A stretch of 64,000 nt of DNA from Porites lobata (Eukaryota > Cnidaria > Anthozoa > Scleractinia > Poritidae), in NCBI GenBank assembly GCA_942486035.1, contig CALNXK010000031.1, forward strand, positions 2,067,501-2,131,500. Direction: 5' to 3'. How positions within the stretch are numbered: the first letter of the stretch is position 1; every line of letters begins with the position of its first letter. Positions 1 to 9,985 of this stretch are shown here, piece by piece. The position numbers and the translations under genes are program-made. The notes under the pieces are model-generated. The model made no database searches and was not told the origin of the DNA. It saw only the letters and a list, made by a program, of their open reading frames with translations.

Positions 1-760
1 CTCGTTTTAACACGTTTCCACTATACCACTATACCATCTGGCACAGGCTAAGAGTGTCAAAGCACAAGGATTGCTATTCTCAACTACGCTGCGTTTTCTC
101 CATCACCACAGGGTACTCTACAATTCAGCTTTGACAACGCATCTGAAATGTTGGTTCTCCCTGGTCTGTAGATGACCGTAAAGTCATAGGCTTGCAAGCG
201 GAGAACCCACCGTTCCACAAGAGCGGAAGGATTTGATTTCGGTGAATATATGTATTCCAGTGGCTTATGATCTGTTTCTAGTTCAAAATTCCTTCAAAAA
301 ATGTACGCGTTGACGCGTTCGCAACAACAACAACAACAGTTTATTTCTACTACTGTAGACAACTGAAAGAATTTACAAGAATATAATTATAAATAAATAA
401 ATAAACAGTACATACAGTAGTGGGACACCCAAAATAACTAAGCAAGCCCACCCCAGTGCCAGGGCTTCTCTCTCCGTCTGGCTGTACCTCCTTTCTACAT
501 CTGTCAGACCTCTTGAAGCATAAGTAATAGCCCTCCACTCAACTCTTGCAACAGAATCGACACTGCTCCTAAGCCAACAGGTGATGCATCCACCACAACC
601 CTTGTCTTACTGTTTACATCAAAGTAAGCTAATGCACTTGTCTTTGTGATCAGTTCCATTAACTTGTCAAATGCAACCTGTTGGTCCCATTTGCTTACGC
701 TTACAACTGCTGCCTTAACACGAGCCTGCTGAGAATTTGCGCTCTTTCAATTCAGTATTT
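1..760 (-). pseudogene. Gypsy LTR-retrotransposon pol relic (RT end/RNase H)
   Basis: Read on the minus strand, two blocks give Gypsy polymerase peptides. Block 435-720 gives the start of the RNase H region, with DASPVGLGAV followed by RAITYASRGLTDVERRYSQ. Block 100-300 gives the rest, with FELETDHKPLEYIY and then VERWVLRLQAYDF. These are the standard RNase H signatures of Ty3/Gypsy elements. The copy is not a continuous frame and is cut by an insertion at about 303-445. No LTR was found; the element runs off the left edge of the window. It is dead as a gene. Confidence 0.8.
303..445 (-). repeat. Short A/T-rich insertion with simple-repeat tail inside the Gypsy relic
   Basis: This stretch separates two adjacent parts of the RNase H reading and carries a (TTG)n run and a (TTTA)n run on the minus strand. 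That looks like the 3' tail of a short retroposon. Exact edges are uncertain by 10-20 bp. Confidence 0.4.
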
Positions 761-1659
761 ATTGGGATTATTCGTTCCCACCTACTTACTTTGTCAAATG
801 TAGGCGTACCCAACTGGAGTTGGATTCCTAGGCACCATATCCAAGTTCAGGAAGAGAAATGAAATTTTGTCGTTGCTTGTTGACGTTATCCATAAAACAC
901 GAAAGTAGGCATTTTCACGTCGTAGTCGTATAAAAATGGCAAAGAAATGGACAAAAAAGCGTGATGCACCTGCAAAGTTGTTGTTTTGCTTATTAAACCC
1001 ATTGTTTTGTTGACGTTCTCGTTGTCGTCTTGTCGTTGGATATTTAAGTTCCTAATGTTTCCAAAATGTTTCCTGCGAAACAAGAGGAAGTGTTGCCATT
1101 TGACGTTTTGACGCAGGTATCACGTGGACACGCATGCTCGATGGAAAAGCAAATAGTTGCTCGAAGCGGTTTCTCTCCCTTCGTAGCGTACCGTCTGGCC
1201 TGGAGTAAGCACTGCTCGCATGGTACGATGCTCCAGGATTTCAACATAAACCGAACATATACGTAGCACGCTTCTCTAAGGCTGGTTTCGCTAGCGACGG
1301 AGTCGGAGTCGTAATCCGAAATGTAGAGCTTATGATCTACAATGGAGGACAAAAGAACTTCGCATTGTGTGAAAAAGCCCTTCCAAGTAATTTTTACATA
1401 GGACTCTGTTCCTAATGACAATTTTTTGACCAGCTTTGGGTTCATCTCGTCGTCCCCCCACTCCACCCCCAGCAATGTTGTGGCCAAAAGAAGCAGTCAT
1501 TTCCACTCATTTGCTCAAAATTCAACTTTGTTTGGGGTGGAAGGGGAGGGATCGCTACTTTTACTAATATCTCTGAAAAGGCCTCAACACTTTTGACCTC
1601 GATTGTAGTGAAAACAACGTTCCGATTCTGCTTACGACTCCGCCGCTTTCGTTCCACCT
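761..1659. other. Non-coding repeat-like stretch
   Basis: No gene recognised. Open frames on both strands at 1044-1487 and 1066-1266 overlap each other, lack any family signature, and look accidental. From about 1270 onward the sequence is rich in short degenerate units of the type GACTCCGA and its complement, which continue to about 1960. Confidence 0.4.
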
Positions 1660-1806
1660 ATGATCTCGTGAAAACCAGATTGTCAGAGTCGAAAGCAGAA
1701 GCCGGGAAGAACTAAACCAATCACAAAGCGTGGGAACGTGCATTGCGATAGGTTTATCCTTCCTCTTCCGATTTCGACTCCGAACATCTGGTTTTCACTA
1801 GATCAT
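1660..1806. mobile_element. 147-bp MITE with 20-bp terminal inverted repeats
   Basis: The first 20 bases, ATGATCTCGTGAAAACCAGA, match the reverse complement of the last 20 bases (1787-1806) at 19 of 20 positions. The inside holds degenerate GACTCCGA-type units in inverted order. It has no coding capacity. This is a short non-autonomous DNA element whose superfamily cannot be named from the ends alone. Confidence 0.65.
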
Positions 1807-2764
1807 TAGCAGAACGTATGCGTAGGAGTCGAAAGCGGAGTCGGCAGAAATGGAAAGGTTCTGATTCTTCTGACTCCGATTCCGTCGCGCTTATGACTCT
1901 GCTTACGACTCCGATTTTTGATTTCACTAGGCCATAAGGCTCTTACGACTCTGTCGCCAGCCAGCCAATAGGCATCCCAACACCAGCAACCTAGCACGCA
2001 TGGCATTGTGGGACGTCTAAAACATATACTTCCGGTTAACTTAAACAACTTAAAGATCCGGTTTAATACACTACAGGGAATATATTTAACTGGGCTGCCT
2101 GTGGCGCTGCCCAGTCTCTAAAATGAGTTCCATTTTTTTCTCGGGGGGGGGGAGGGGACTTCTGGGAAGTTGTAGTGAGGGTGTGCCGTCCGGCTGTCCT
2201 AATTTTTACACTATTTCAGAGCAATATCGATAAGTTTAATGTAAGACAGTACGCCCGGGGATTTACGTCGTCAAAATGACGCTATCAATTATTAACTTAG
2301 TAACGATAAGCATGTTAATCGAAGGCAGTCATTAAATGAAGATGTGTTTGAAGCTTGCGTACTGTGCTTTTTCATCGTCTCCTTCAAAAGATGCTACGAT
2401 GAGTACCTTTGTGGTTTTTCTTCACTATTTGTCGAAGTTTAAACCTTTTGATGAGCTTTTTCCCTTTCAAAACGTGATTGCAAATCTCTCTGTGTTTGTG
2501 GCTAGAGCGTGTGTGTGTGTACATCCATTCAATAAAGACGTCTGCCAAGCTATCATTGGCACTCTTTCTCAGTGCCATTTTCAAAAAAAGGTAGGATGGG
2601 TCACTTTTAAGGTTTCTGTTCTTTTTACGTTGAAGTTTAAATCGTTTCAAGTGTGACGGCCAATGTCTCCTTTTATCTTATTGCGATTCTTGCTTTGCAT
2701 GTGAAAGGTTTTCCTTACAGGAAAGGAATATCCTGGGGAATGTGTTCATTGTAGATCACCACGT
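1807..2764. other. Intergenic stretch without a recognised gene
   Basis: To about 1960 the GACTCCGA-type degenerate repeats continue. Beyond that, opposite-strand open frames at 2336-2656 (+) and 2384-2650 (-) mirror each other and have no recognisable motif. A short AT dinucleotide run lies at 2770-2790. Confidence 0.4.
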
Positions 2765-3214
2765 CAAAAAATATATATAAATATATATAACAATCTAGTC
2801 GAAGAGCTGGATTATTTGGTCCAAGACGTGTTATTGCAAATTTTTAACCGGAACACACTTAAATTAAGCTACAGCTGCATGAATAACGTGAAATCAATTA
2901 TATCTAGCCATAACGAAACCGTAATGAGCAAATCTACAAATTCTGATGAAGATAAGAAAAATTGTAACTGCCGAAAACCAGACATATGCCCCATGGATGG
3001 AAACTGCAACCTAGAAAGCATAATTTACCAAGCGGCAGTCGCCTCACAAACAACTAAGGAAACCTACATCGGACTTTGCGACACTTCATTCAAGTTAAGG
3101 TATAGGAATCGCACAAGCTCATTTCGCAATGAACGGTATAGAAACGCAACTGAACTTGGCAAACACGTGTGGAACTTGAAAGATCAAAACATTCAATTGA
3201 GTGTTTTCACATGA
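2765..3214 (+). pseudogene. Penelope-like element, C-terminal GIY-YIG endonuclease fragment
   Basis: The open frame has no proper ATG at its left end, so it is a fragment. It shows the linker block KLSYSCMNNVKSII, a cysteine cluster CNCRKPDICPMDGNC, then IIYQAAV and TYIGLCDTSFKLRYRN, followed by ELGKHVWNLKD. The Cys cluster followed by a YIG-type core is the C-terminal endonuclease arrangement of Penelope-like retroelements. In an intact element a reverse transcriptase would lie upstream; here it is absent. Known role of the domain: nicking target DNA for reverse transcription. The copy is 5'-truncated and presumed dead. Confidence 0.75.
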
Positions 3215-3279
3215 CGTCACGGCGGCCATATTGGTGTCTGAAATATTTTGAATGAATGATAAGCATAAATAAAGTGTAC

Positions 3280-3380
3280 CTCCTTCTGAGGGATGCCAAA
3301 CTCCTTCTGAGGGATTCCCTTTACAAGTTAAAAATAAACACCTCCTTCTGAGCGATGCTAGGCCCCTTCCAAGGGTTCCA
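3280..3380. repeat. Short tandem motif CTCCTTCTGAGGGAT
   Basis: Three or four degenerate copies of CTCCTTCTGAGGGAT occur here, and one more lies at 4810-4825. The dispersed copy suggests that this motif belongs to a repeat family and is not a simple local duplication. Confidence 0.45.
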
Positions 3381-3559
3381 TGTTAGTAATTCTGAGGTTT
3401 TGATCCCTTATACTCTTAGGGACTGGTCATAAAGTATAAGGGGGAAGGTGGGCCGGAGCAGAGAGGGGGTGGGTCATGAGGTTTTGAGCCTTGTGTAAGG
3501 GGTGGGTCGTGCAATTTTCAGCTACCCTTAGGGGGTGGGTCACCCTATTTTATTACATA

Positions 3560-4470
3560 GATAGGCACTAACTACTAACGAGACATTTGACCACACTTGT
3601 TGTATAAAACACAGCCAGCTGGACCTATTGCTAAAATACTCACAAACCTGTTGTGCGAGAAAATGCAAAGGGTGACAGGCCTCACATCTTATACGGGCAT
3701 GAAACCCTTTGTTAACCTTTTTTTTGGCTCTAATGAGCATGTCCTTTAATCATTTTCCTTGTTTAATTTGTACGGAAATGATTGGTGGTTCTTTAAAAAA
3801 TTGCTGAAGTTTCGGCCGTGAATTTAACAGTTGGCTGATGTAAGTTTGCTTGTTCAATGAAGGCTTCGATGTCTGGTTTACTCATGTCCCATAGGGAAAA
3901 TATATTGTGTACGTAGGATTTCCAAACTGTTGTTTTAAAGATGGTTTTGCTTAGCGTTGTTGTTTCAATATATGCCATGAAAATGTTGGCAAAGGAATCA
4001 AAACTGCTCAACCTCGTCCCCAGGGCTTTTCCCTCAAAAAATGGGTGGGTCCATTTTTTGAGGGAAAAGCCCTGGGGACGAGGTTGAAAACTGCTGTCTT
4101 TGTGCCCACTGCAGTTCCATGGTTTTGTAGGTAGTGCTTTCCATTGAAGTGGAAGAAATTTTCTTTGAGGACTACTCTAAGCATTTCCGGCAAGTAATGA
4201 GCAGGAATGGGTTGTCTTTAAATTTTCAAATGCTTTGTGACAGAAAATTTCAATATACCTTCGTTCTGCGGTATATTTGTGTCAAGACTCATAACGTCCA
4301 TCGAAACAAGAAATGTTCGGTTTTTCACATTTGTCTTTTCAGGCTTGAAAGGTATGATTTCTGTGATTTTGATATTGGTTGTAGCAGCGTATCAACAAAT
4401 TTTGTCAAACACAAAAGAAGGTTTTATATTGGATTATCAAGAGGAAACCAAACATTCATGATTTAACAAG
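3560..4470 (-). pseudogene. Penelope-like reverse transcriptase relic
   Basis: Minus-strand frames give Penelope RT blocks in order: VDTLLQPISKSQKSYL near 4390-4340, then after a hairpin insertion FANIFMAYIETTTLSK and SYVHNIFSLWDMSKPDIEAF, IEQANLHQPTVKFTAE (3793-4011). The frame is broken by stops and by the 78-bp insertion at 4009-4086. The YxDD-type catalytic box is degraded to a non-acidic YVHNIF. The orientation is opposite to the endonuclease fragment at 2765-3214, so these are two separate relics. Confidence 0.7.
4009..4086. mobile_element. 78-bp perfect foldback element with 9-bp target duplication
   Basis: Arms 4009-4044 and 4051-4086 are exact 36-bp reverse complements separated by a 6-base loop (GTGGGT). 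The arm starts CAACCTCGTCCCCAGGG. The flanking 9-mer AAAACTGCT at 4000-4008 is repeated at 4087-4095, which proves insertion into the Penelope reading frame. No coding capacity. Confidence 0.9.
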
Positions 4471-4838
4471 GGGGTGGGCCACCCACCCCTATACCCAGTC
4501 ATTTTTGTGCCGAAGGGAGGGGGTGAGGCATATGTTTTTTATCAACCACTTTTCCAAATGCTCCGGCCCCCCCCCCACCCCCCCTATACTTTTTGACCAG
4601 TCCCTTAGTATCGAAATATTCCGTAAGGTTAAGGGACAGAGGAGTTTAAAATAATTTTAATAACATTTCCCTTGCCGTTCGAAGTTCTTTATTCTTAAAT
4701 TCTGTTAGAAATTGCAGGTCCGTGGACGAAAGTTCATCGTGAGATGCGCTATTTTGTCTCACGAGCCGAAGATTGCCGAAGCAACTCTCGTTTCTCCTCC
4801 TCCTCGATCACCTCCTTCTGAGGGATTCTTTCTAGCAA

Positions 4839-4921
4839 TAGCCTCCCACGCAGGCATTTTTAGGGGAGCTCGTGTTTCGACGAAATACGAGCTCCCCTAA
4901 AAAGGCCTGCGTGGGAGGCTA
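4839..4921. mobile_element. 83-bp foldback element, near-perfect palindrome
   Basis: The sequence folds around position 4880 with a loop of about one base. The arm starts TAGCCTCCCACGCAGGC and differs from its partner at about two positions. The 9 bases before it (TTCTAGCAA) and after it (ATCTAGCCA) match at 7 of 9, as expected for an aged 9-bp target duplication. The arm sequence differs from the element at 4009, but the terminal bases are similar. Confidence 0.75.
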
Positions 4922-5177
4922 ATCTAGCCACAACCTACTCAATTTTCTTATTACGAAAGCCTTCCAAAAGGGTACAATGTTGTCACGCAATGGTCAGCGA
5001 CAAGCCTGGTGGCCTGAGTGTGTGCAGCCACCCTCTAACCCATGAAAGTTGGCAGCCCAGCTAAAATCGCCTTTTGGCGATTCTTGTTCTTCCTTGTTCA
5101 CGCGTCGCGCTAGAAGGAAACGGCTGGTTTCTCGAGGAGTGAGTCCGGACCAAAGGAATGAGCAAACTGTAGCCTTT

Positions 5178-5230
5178 ATGCAGTCGCCCCCTCCTCTAAA
5201 AAAGAACAGGGGAGGGGGTGGCTGTACATA
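5178..5230. repeat. Short GC-rich hairpin
   Basis: The inverted pair GCAGTCGCCCCCTCCTC and GGGGAGGGGGTGGCTGTAC surrounds an A-rich loop. A similar hairpin (GTACAGCCGGCCCCTC and GGGGAGGGGGCGGCT) lies at 34103-34163, so this is a small dispersed family. This copy lies only about 30 bp upstream of the Mab-21-like ATG, in the probable promoter or 5' UTR. Confidence 0.5.
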
Positions 5231-5249
5231 GGCTAAACACACTGCAACC

Positions 5250-5264
5250 TCCAAAATATGGCGG
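5250..5264 (+). promoter_or_regulatory. YY1-like motif at the start of the Mab-21-like gene
   Basis: AAAATATGGCGGACG contains the AATATGGCGG core bound by YY1 in animals, and its ATG is the predicted start codon. YY1-type motifs that overlap the initiator ATG are a known feature of animal genes with very short 5' UTRs. Similar motifs sit at three other gene starts in this window. Confidence 0.4.
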
Positions 5265-7222
5265 ACGACGGAGAAGGAAATCTTAGTCGAGATTGCCTGC
5301 CGCTTTGCTCTCCCGCGTTAAACGACACAGTAGATTTTATACTTTCAGGATTTTTGCCGGGTTGTCGACCTTTAAGGTATGGATCTGATCTCAAAGAGTA
5401 CTTTTTCAACAAGCCTGTAGACGAAACAAAATCACCGATTACTGTTCACTACACTGGTAGTACAGCGGAAGGTATCGATCGAGCGAGCGATGACGATTTC
5501 ATGTATGTCAACCACAATTTAAGGGTTGTCGATGATTCTTCAAACATTGTTGTGAGAGACAATGAAATACGATGTTTTGTCGCAACTGAGGTCCGGCCGG
5601 GTTATGCACATTTACGTTGCAATTCACCAGAAAATGTCGATAATGAAGACTTGCAGTTGAAGCAGAACGATGGATTTCTCAGAAGTGATATTGTTAAAGC
5701 GTTCATGTTGTATTCAGATCCAGAAGGTGATGAAAACGACACCTTTTTCAATCGTTTGACAGAACACGGTCCCGCTCTGACAGATGAAAAGCACAATGAG
5801 GATTTCGTATCTGCTGTACCGTGCTACGAGTGGCCTAAAGTCGCAACGGAATTTAAAACCCGTGTGAGAACATTAAATCAGCCAGCTACTGAAATTGTAG
5901 ACAAGATCGTGGCTCAAGGATGCTCATATGTTGCTGCAGGTCACCCTCTGAGTACAGACCGCGGCAAAGAGTGGAGATTGTCTTTCTCACTTGCTGAAAA
6001 GATTCTAGTCCGTTCCTGGAACGATGTAAAGACAAAATGCTATATCGCGGTCAAAGCTTTATGCAAAGAAAATCTCGACCTAGAGCCAAAGGTAATTTGC
6101 TCGTATTACATTAAAACAGCCATCTTTTGGTTGTCTGAAAAATTACCCGAAAATTTCTGGGAAGAAAGAACGATACTGCATTGTATTTTAACAGTCATGA
6201 CAGAGTTGATGTCATTTACAATGAAAGGAACATGTCCAAATTATTTTGTTCCCTCAAATAACATGATGGACCATTTCAGCGACGAGCAAAGAAAACGTGT
6301 TGCCTCTAAGATTGAATCAATTATGAATGACCTCCCTCTGGCTTTGCTGCGATCTAAACTAGCGGAAGCAACTTTCAAGAAAAGCGCTGATTTTGTCACA
6401 CTATATCTAATCTTGAAGAATTCAGATTCTCCAAGCAATGCGGAATCTCAGTTGTCACAGGTGAATTCTCACAACAAACGATCTAGTTTTGAACACTATG
6501 AACACTACTATGAGTCCATGCATCTGACAGAAATTTTGCGCGACCTAAAAGGATTTTTCTTTAAAAGAATACAAAGCAATAATCCAGATTCAATAGCTAA
6601 AGTAGTTTTGGACGATCTGCCAAGGGTTATTGGAGATCAGAATTTTAAATATGCATATGAGAAACTTGTGTATCTGGCAGTTGGTGACATTTATCAGCAT
6701 ATGGCATCATCAAAATGTGACTCAAACAAAGAAGAGTATCAGGCCTTGTTGACACAAGCAGAAAGTTGGATTGCAAAAGCGGGAATATTAAAACATCCTT
6801 CAGGATTTGATGATAATGGAATCCTCACTTGTGCATGTAAATCATTGTTGTATTACACAAGTGGTAATAAAGACATGGCACTTGATTTGTGCTCTCAGGA
6901 ATCTGAAAGGATCTTCGCTGAAGCTCAATGTCTCCATGATCTGTGTCACTGGTCTTGTGCTGTTGTCATAGCAACATATGAAGCTAAAAAATTCAGCCAA
7001 GTTGATCCAAGCATTGCTGGACTTTTGAGTGTTAACGACCTGTATGTTAGTCCAATAAGCATCATCCTGTATATTGCAATAAAGTGCTGCAAAGATGAAA
7101 GCCCACGAACTGACTTTTACAAACATTTTGAGCAGCTGCAGCAGTGGCTTCCTCCAAAGATCACTGATCATGAAAAAGAGCTTCACAGGAGCCACATGTT
7201 GCTGAAAAACATTTTGTTGTAA
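5258..7222 (+). CDS. Mab-21 domain / cGAS-like receptor (cGLR) family protein, single exon
   Basis: An intact 654-aa intronless frame. The N-terminal part is a nucleotidyltransferase-type Mab-21 fold: GS at residues 67-68 (YTGSTAEG), then the acidic pair D78 and D80 in SDDDFMYV, which aligns with the EFDVM box of human cGAS. The Mab-21 helical half has SAVPCYEWP (185-193) and WRLSFSLAE (239-247), both typical of the family. Residues from about 420 to the end form a helical, TPR-like region rich in Leu/Ala. In cGAS-like receptors a third acid normally sits before the VP of the block at 185; here that place seems to be Ser185, with Asp182 three residues earlier, so catalysis is doubtful. No signal peptide or membrane segment is seen, so it is probably cytosolic. 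Family role: sensing of foreign nucleic acid and cyclic dinucleotide production, or non-catalytic Mab-21 functions; the choice cannot be made here. The ATG at 5258 has an ATGGCG context. The gene is not obviously expanded in tandem within the window. Confidence 0.85.
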   Translation: MADDGEGNLSRDCLPLCSPALNDTVDFILSGFLPGCRPLRYGSDLKEYFFNKPVDETKSPITVHYTGSTAEGIDRASDDDFMYVNHNLRVVDDSSNIVVRDNEIRCFVATEVRPGYAHLRCNSPENVDNEDLQLKQNDGFLRSDIVKAFMLYSDPEGDENDTFFNRLTEHGPALTDEKHNEDFVSAVPCYEWPKVATEFKTRVRTLNQPATEIVDKIVAQGCSYVAAGHPLSTDRGKEWRLSFSLAEKILVRSWNDVKTKCYIAVKALCKENLDLEPKVICSYYIKTAIFWLSEKLPENFWEERTILHCILTVMTELMSFTMKGTCPNYFVPSNNMMDHFSDEQRKRVASKIESIMNDLPLALLRSKLAEATFKKSADFVTLYLILKNSDSPSNAESQLSQVNSHNKRSSFEHYEHYYESMHLTEILRDLKGFFFKRIQSNNPDSIAKVVLDDLPRVIGDQNFKYAYEKLVYLAVGDIYQHMASSKCDSNKEEYQALLTQAESWIAKAGILKHPSGFDDNGILTCACKSLLYYTSGNKDMALDLCSQESERIFAEAQCLHDLCHWSCAVVIATYEAKKFSQVDPSIAGLLSVNDLYVSPISIILYIAIKCCKDESPRTDFYKHFEQLQQWLPPKITDHEKELHRSHMLLKNILL

Positions 7223-7390
7223 GGTAACAGTGCAGCCAGGGCACTTCCTAAAACTGATGAATAATGACTTGCGGTGGCTCTGTTGTTATTACAGGCCCAC
7301 TGACTGATGATGAAATTTATGTCATAACTTTTCTGGTTTGAATGCAATGGCTACAACACTTTGAGAAGAATTACGGCTATCTTTTGGCAA

Positions 7391-8160
7391 TACAGTCAAA
7401 CCTCTCTAATATGGACACCGGAGGCACAGAGTGAGTGTCCGTATTAGAGAGGTGTCCATATAAAAGAGGTCACCATGATGATGTCACTTTTATGACTCCA
7501 CTTACGGTTTTAAGTTTTCAGTAGCTAAAACCAGGCTCACACTCGTCATTAAACTGCATTTAAAGTTATTAAATCACAGTACAAAGACACTGTCTTTCAG
7601 TAGCATACAACATTGTACATCTTAGCTACAGACAAATTACTGTTTCAAAATGAAATGAGCTACAGTGTAATGCTGCATGTAAAAAGTTGTAACACAATTC
7701 TGAAAGCATCTTTTGCTATTTTGCAAGTGCAGTAAACAGTAACTAGTTAAGAGTACAAAATGTAATAGAAAAGATCTTTATGCTACAATTATGTAGTTAC
7801 TGAAGCCTTCAAAAATTTGGTTATGTTCCTCTGTACACCTTTTGCAAATTGTTGTTTGGTACTTTACAGCGACTGGGCTTTATATCACCTTGCATAGCTC
7901 ATCAGCCAGACTACATGTAGATGGGATTCACCCATTGCAGATTCACCTCATCGGGATTCGGGATTGGCTCCTGATCACCGCAGTGTGACGTTAAGTTTAT
8001 ACGAATTTACTCTCTGGGGCCGAGATTTAGTGTCCATTGTCCGTATTAGAGAGAGTCCGTATTATAGAGGGTTTTTTTAAAGAAACTATATCAGAATTTT
8101 GTCACGGCATTGGAAACTGTCCGTTATAGAGAGGTGTCCGTACTGAGAGGTTCGACTGTA
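7391..8160. mobile_element. 770-bp pogo/Tigger-like MITE with TA target duplication
   Basis: The ends are TACAGTCAAACCTCTCTAAT and, in reverse complement, TACAGTCGAACCTCTCAGTA. Both include a flanking TA. Inside each end are several copies of GTGTCCGTATTAGAGAGG-type subrepeats. CAGT...ACTG ends with TA duplication are typical of pogo/Tc1-mariner relatives. No transposase is present. The element lies about 170 bp after the Mab-21-like stop codon and may supply part of its 3' UTR. Confidence 0.7.
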
Positions 8161-8229
8161 ATACGAAAAAATTTGAACTAACTGTGTCTTGATAAGAAAA
8201 CAACAACAGAAAATAATAATTAACAACAG

Positions 8230-8535
8230 TGATTTATCTATAATGGATGGACACGCTTCAAAATCTATGATATAGATGAACTCATTCTTGCACTACGAAT
8301 TTAGATTTGTGGTTATTTTGGTCTAAAAGATTGGACAAAGTTTAGCCATGTTTTTATCAGATATAAAGACACTCATTAAACATTCTTTTCTTTTGTTTTT
8401 TCATTATGAATTATTTATGCATTTTTGAATATCTGATAAAGACTCGGCTAAACTTTAAGTCCAATTTTTTAGACCACAATAACCTCTAATCTAAATATGA
8501 AAGCAAGAATGACTTGATCTATATCAGAGATAAAT
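8230..8535. repeat. Imperfect inverted repeat, about 300 bp
   Basis: The left arm (about 8262-8365) has GATATAGATGAACTCATTCT and TGGTCTAAAAGATTGGAC. The right arm (about 8430-8530) carries their reverse complements with scattered mismatches. The loop is T-rich (8366-8428). It looks like an old MITE. Confidence 0.6.
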
Positions 8536-9631
8536 AAATTAACTAGAAGAAATGCTCACATCACCCATCTCCATTGTGTGGCCAGTAACTTGCACCTATT
8601 AAAATTACTTGAATAAGTGCCCAACTTCAAATAACCTTTCCCTTCAAATTAGTACCCTGGTAAGAGCAAACAATTGCAAAATTTGTAATCTTATTCAATT
8701 TTATCTAAGAAAGCATTTCCCCCTCCTAAAAAAAAAACAATTTGTGGCACTAAGAATGCTCTTTGGCATTCAGGATTGATAATAGCTGTAAAGAAATTGT
8801 AGAGATTTAGTCTTATTACTTAAACTTGTAGGATGTTAAAATCAAATTAGCATCATCCACATAGATTTGTGTTTCTACTATGTAATTAAAGCTTCTGTGC
8901 ACCAAAATAAACAGAAAACTAAGTAAGATCTCTCTAGATTCATAGTACAAAGCACCTGTTATGCAAGTCATATGACAACAAAGCCTTATCACCAGTTATC
9001 ACTCAGATAATAAACCTACAATGTACATGGCCAACCGGCTACAAGGCCTCATCGGCCAGCCATACATGTTGAAGTTTTAACAGGTATGAATTGAAGAAAC
9101 CAAAAGCGCTGTGGCAAGATATACAGCCGACAGGTACAGGGTATGCCAGCTTGAAATTATGCAAAGTTGACGTCTGCTCTATAAGTTTGCTACCTTACCT
9201 TTTAAGCTTAAACTTTGAGAAGAGATGTCGTTATTGAAATGCATATGAGCAATGATGATAAGTTACACTATCACCCGAGAACAAAGACAATTTACAAGTG
9301 ATCTGCCGTCACTTTGAACACTTACGTCTTTGCATACTACATGAAATGACTTTTGGATTTGCTTTCGATCTCCTGCACGGCCATGAGAGCGAAAACAGAA
9401 GAGATTTTTCTCTGAGGGTCAAGTGATGTGCAAAAGCTAAGAAAGAGTGTTCATACCTCAAAGACGTCTGGAAGTCGATTGCTAAGCAGGTATCTTCTTA
9501 ACTGGGGATCACAATTCTTCAGGGAAGTCATAATTCTTGTAATATAAGTTACCTATTCAAATCCAGTGAGTCCGCCATTATCACCAATATTTCCTCACCA
9601 TAGAAACGAGGATCATTCGGCCCAGTCTTCT
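8536..9631. other. Intergenic region upstream of ALDH5A1
   Basis: No recognisable gene, RNA gene or element was seen. It is AT-rich with only short accidental frames. Confidence 0.4.
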
Positions 9632-9664
9632 ATTGGTTAGCGCGAAAACTCAAAGATGGCGGCC
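9632..9664 (+). promoter_or_regulatory. Probable ALDH5A1 core promoter: inverted CCAAT and YY1-like motif
   Basis: ATTGG (inverted CCAAT box) at 9632-9636 is followed by CAAAGATGGCGGCC at 9651-9664, a good YY1-type motif. The ATG inside that motif opens a six-codon upstream reading frame that stops at TAA about 50 bp before the main start. Placement just upstream of exon 1 supports a TSS near 9650; this is an inference. Confidence 0.45.
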
Positions 9665-9712
9665 TCGGTTAATTAAAGTTAAATATTTACATGGATCCAT
9701 GATATTTAGCAG

Positions 9713-9985
9713 ATGATTATTGGCATCCATGGAAAAATGGTCTTAAGAATCTTGAGAGTTAGGTTGCCTTTAATGACGGTGCAGTTTACACGAGGAATGG
9801 CGCTCTTCAGAAGCAGTGGGTATATTGGAGGGAAATGGAAGGACTGTGACGCAAAATTCCCAGTGTACAACCCTGCGACTGGCGAAGAGATCGGAAAAGT
9901 AGCGAATATGGGACGGTCAGATGCAGAGGAAGCCGTGATCCAGGCTTATAATGCATTCAAGTCATGGAAGAATGTAACCACAAAT
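9713..9985 (+). CDS. ALDH5A1: ALDH5A1 exon 1
   Basis: Residues 1-91: targeting peptide followed by SGYIGGKW and YNPATGEEIGKVANM, the N-terminal ALDH strand region. The donor GTACGT at 9986 was chosen over GTAACC at 9974 because it keeps the family spacing between AFKSW and the ERS block of exon 2. Confidence 0.85.

Larger units (their letters stand above)
3416..4607. mobile_element. 1.2-kb inverted-repeat element interrupted by a Penelope relic
   Basis: The left end TTAGGGACTGGTCATAAAG and the right end, read in reverse complement, AGGGACTGGTCAAAAAG, form a terminal inverted repeat of about 30 bp. Looser inverted similarity with G-rich GGTGGGTCA blocks continues to about 3550 and 4470. The interior (about 3560-4470) is a minus-strand Penelope RT relic, so either the element captured it or the Penelope copy was inserted later. 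No transposase was seen. Confidence 0.55.

Noticed and set aside
1044..1487. 147-codon frame on the minus strand
   Set aside because: It mirrors an open frame on the other strand, has no family signature and runs into degenerate GACTCCGA repeats.
2336..2656. 106-codon frame on the plus strand
   Set aside because: The opposite strand is equally open, composition is AT-driven and no motif or splice context supports it.
9974..9979. Donor GTAACC as the end of ALDH5A1 exon 1
   Set aside because: It would delete four residues from a region whose spacing is otherwise equal to that of the human protein; GTACGT at 9986 fits better.
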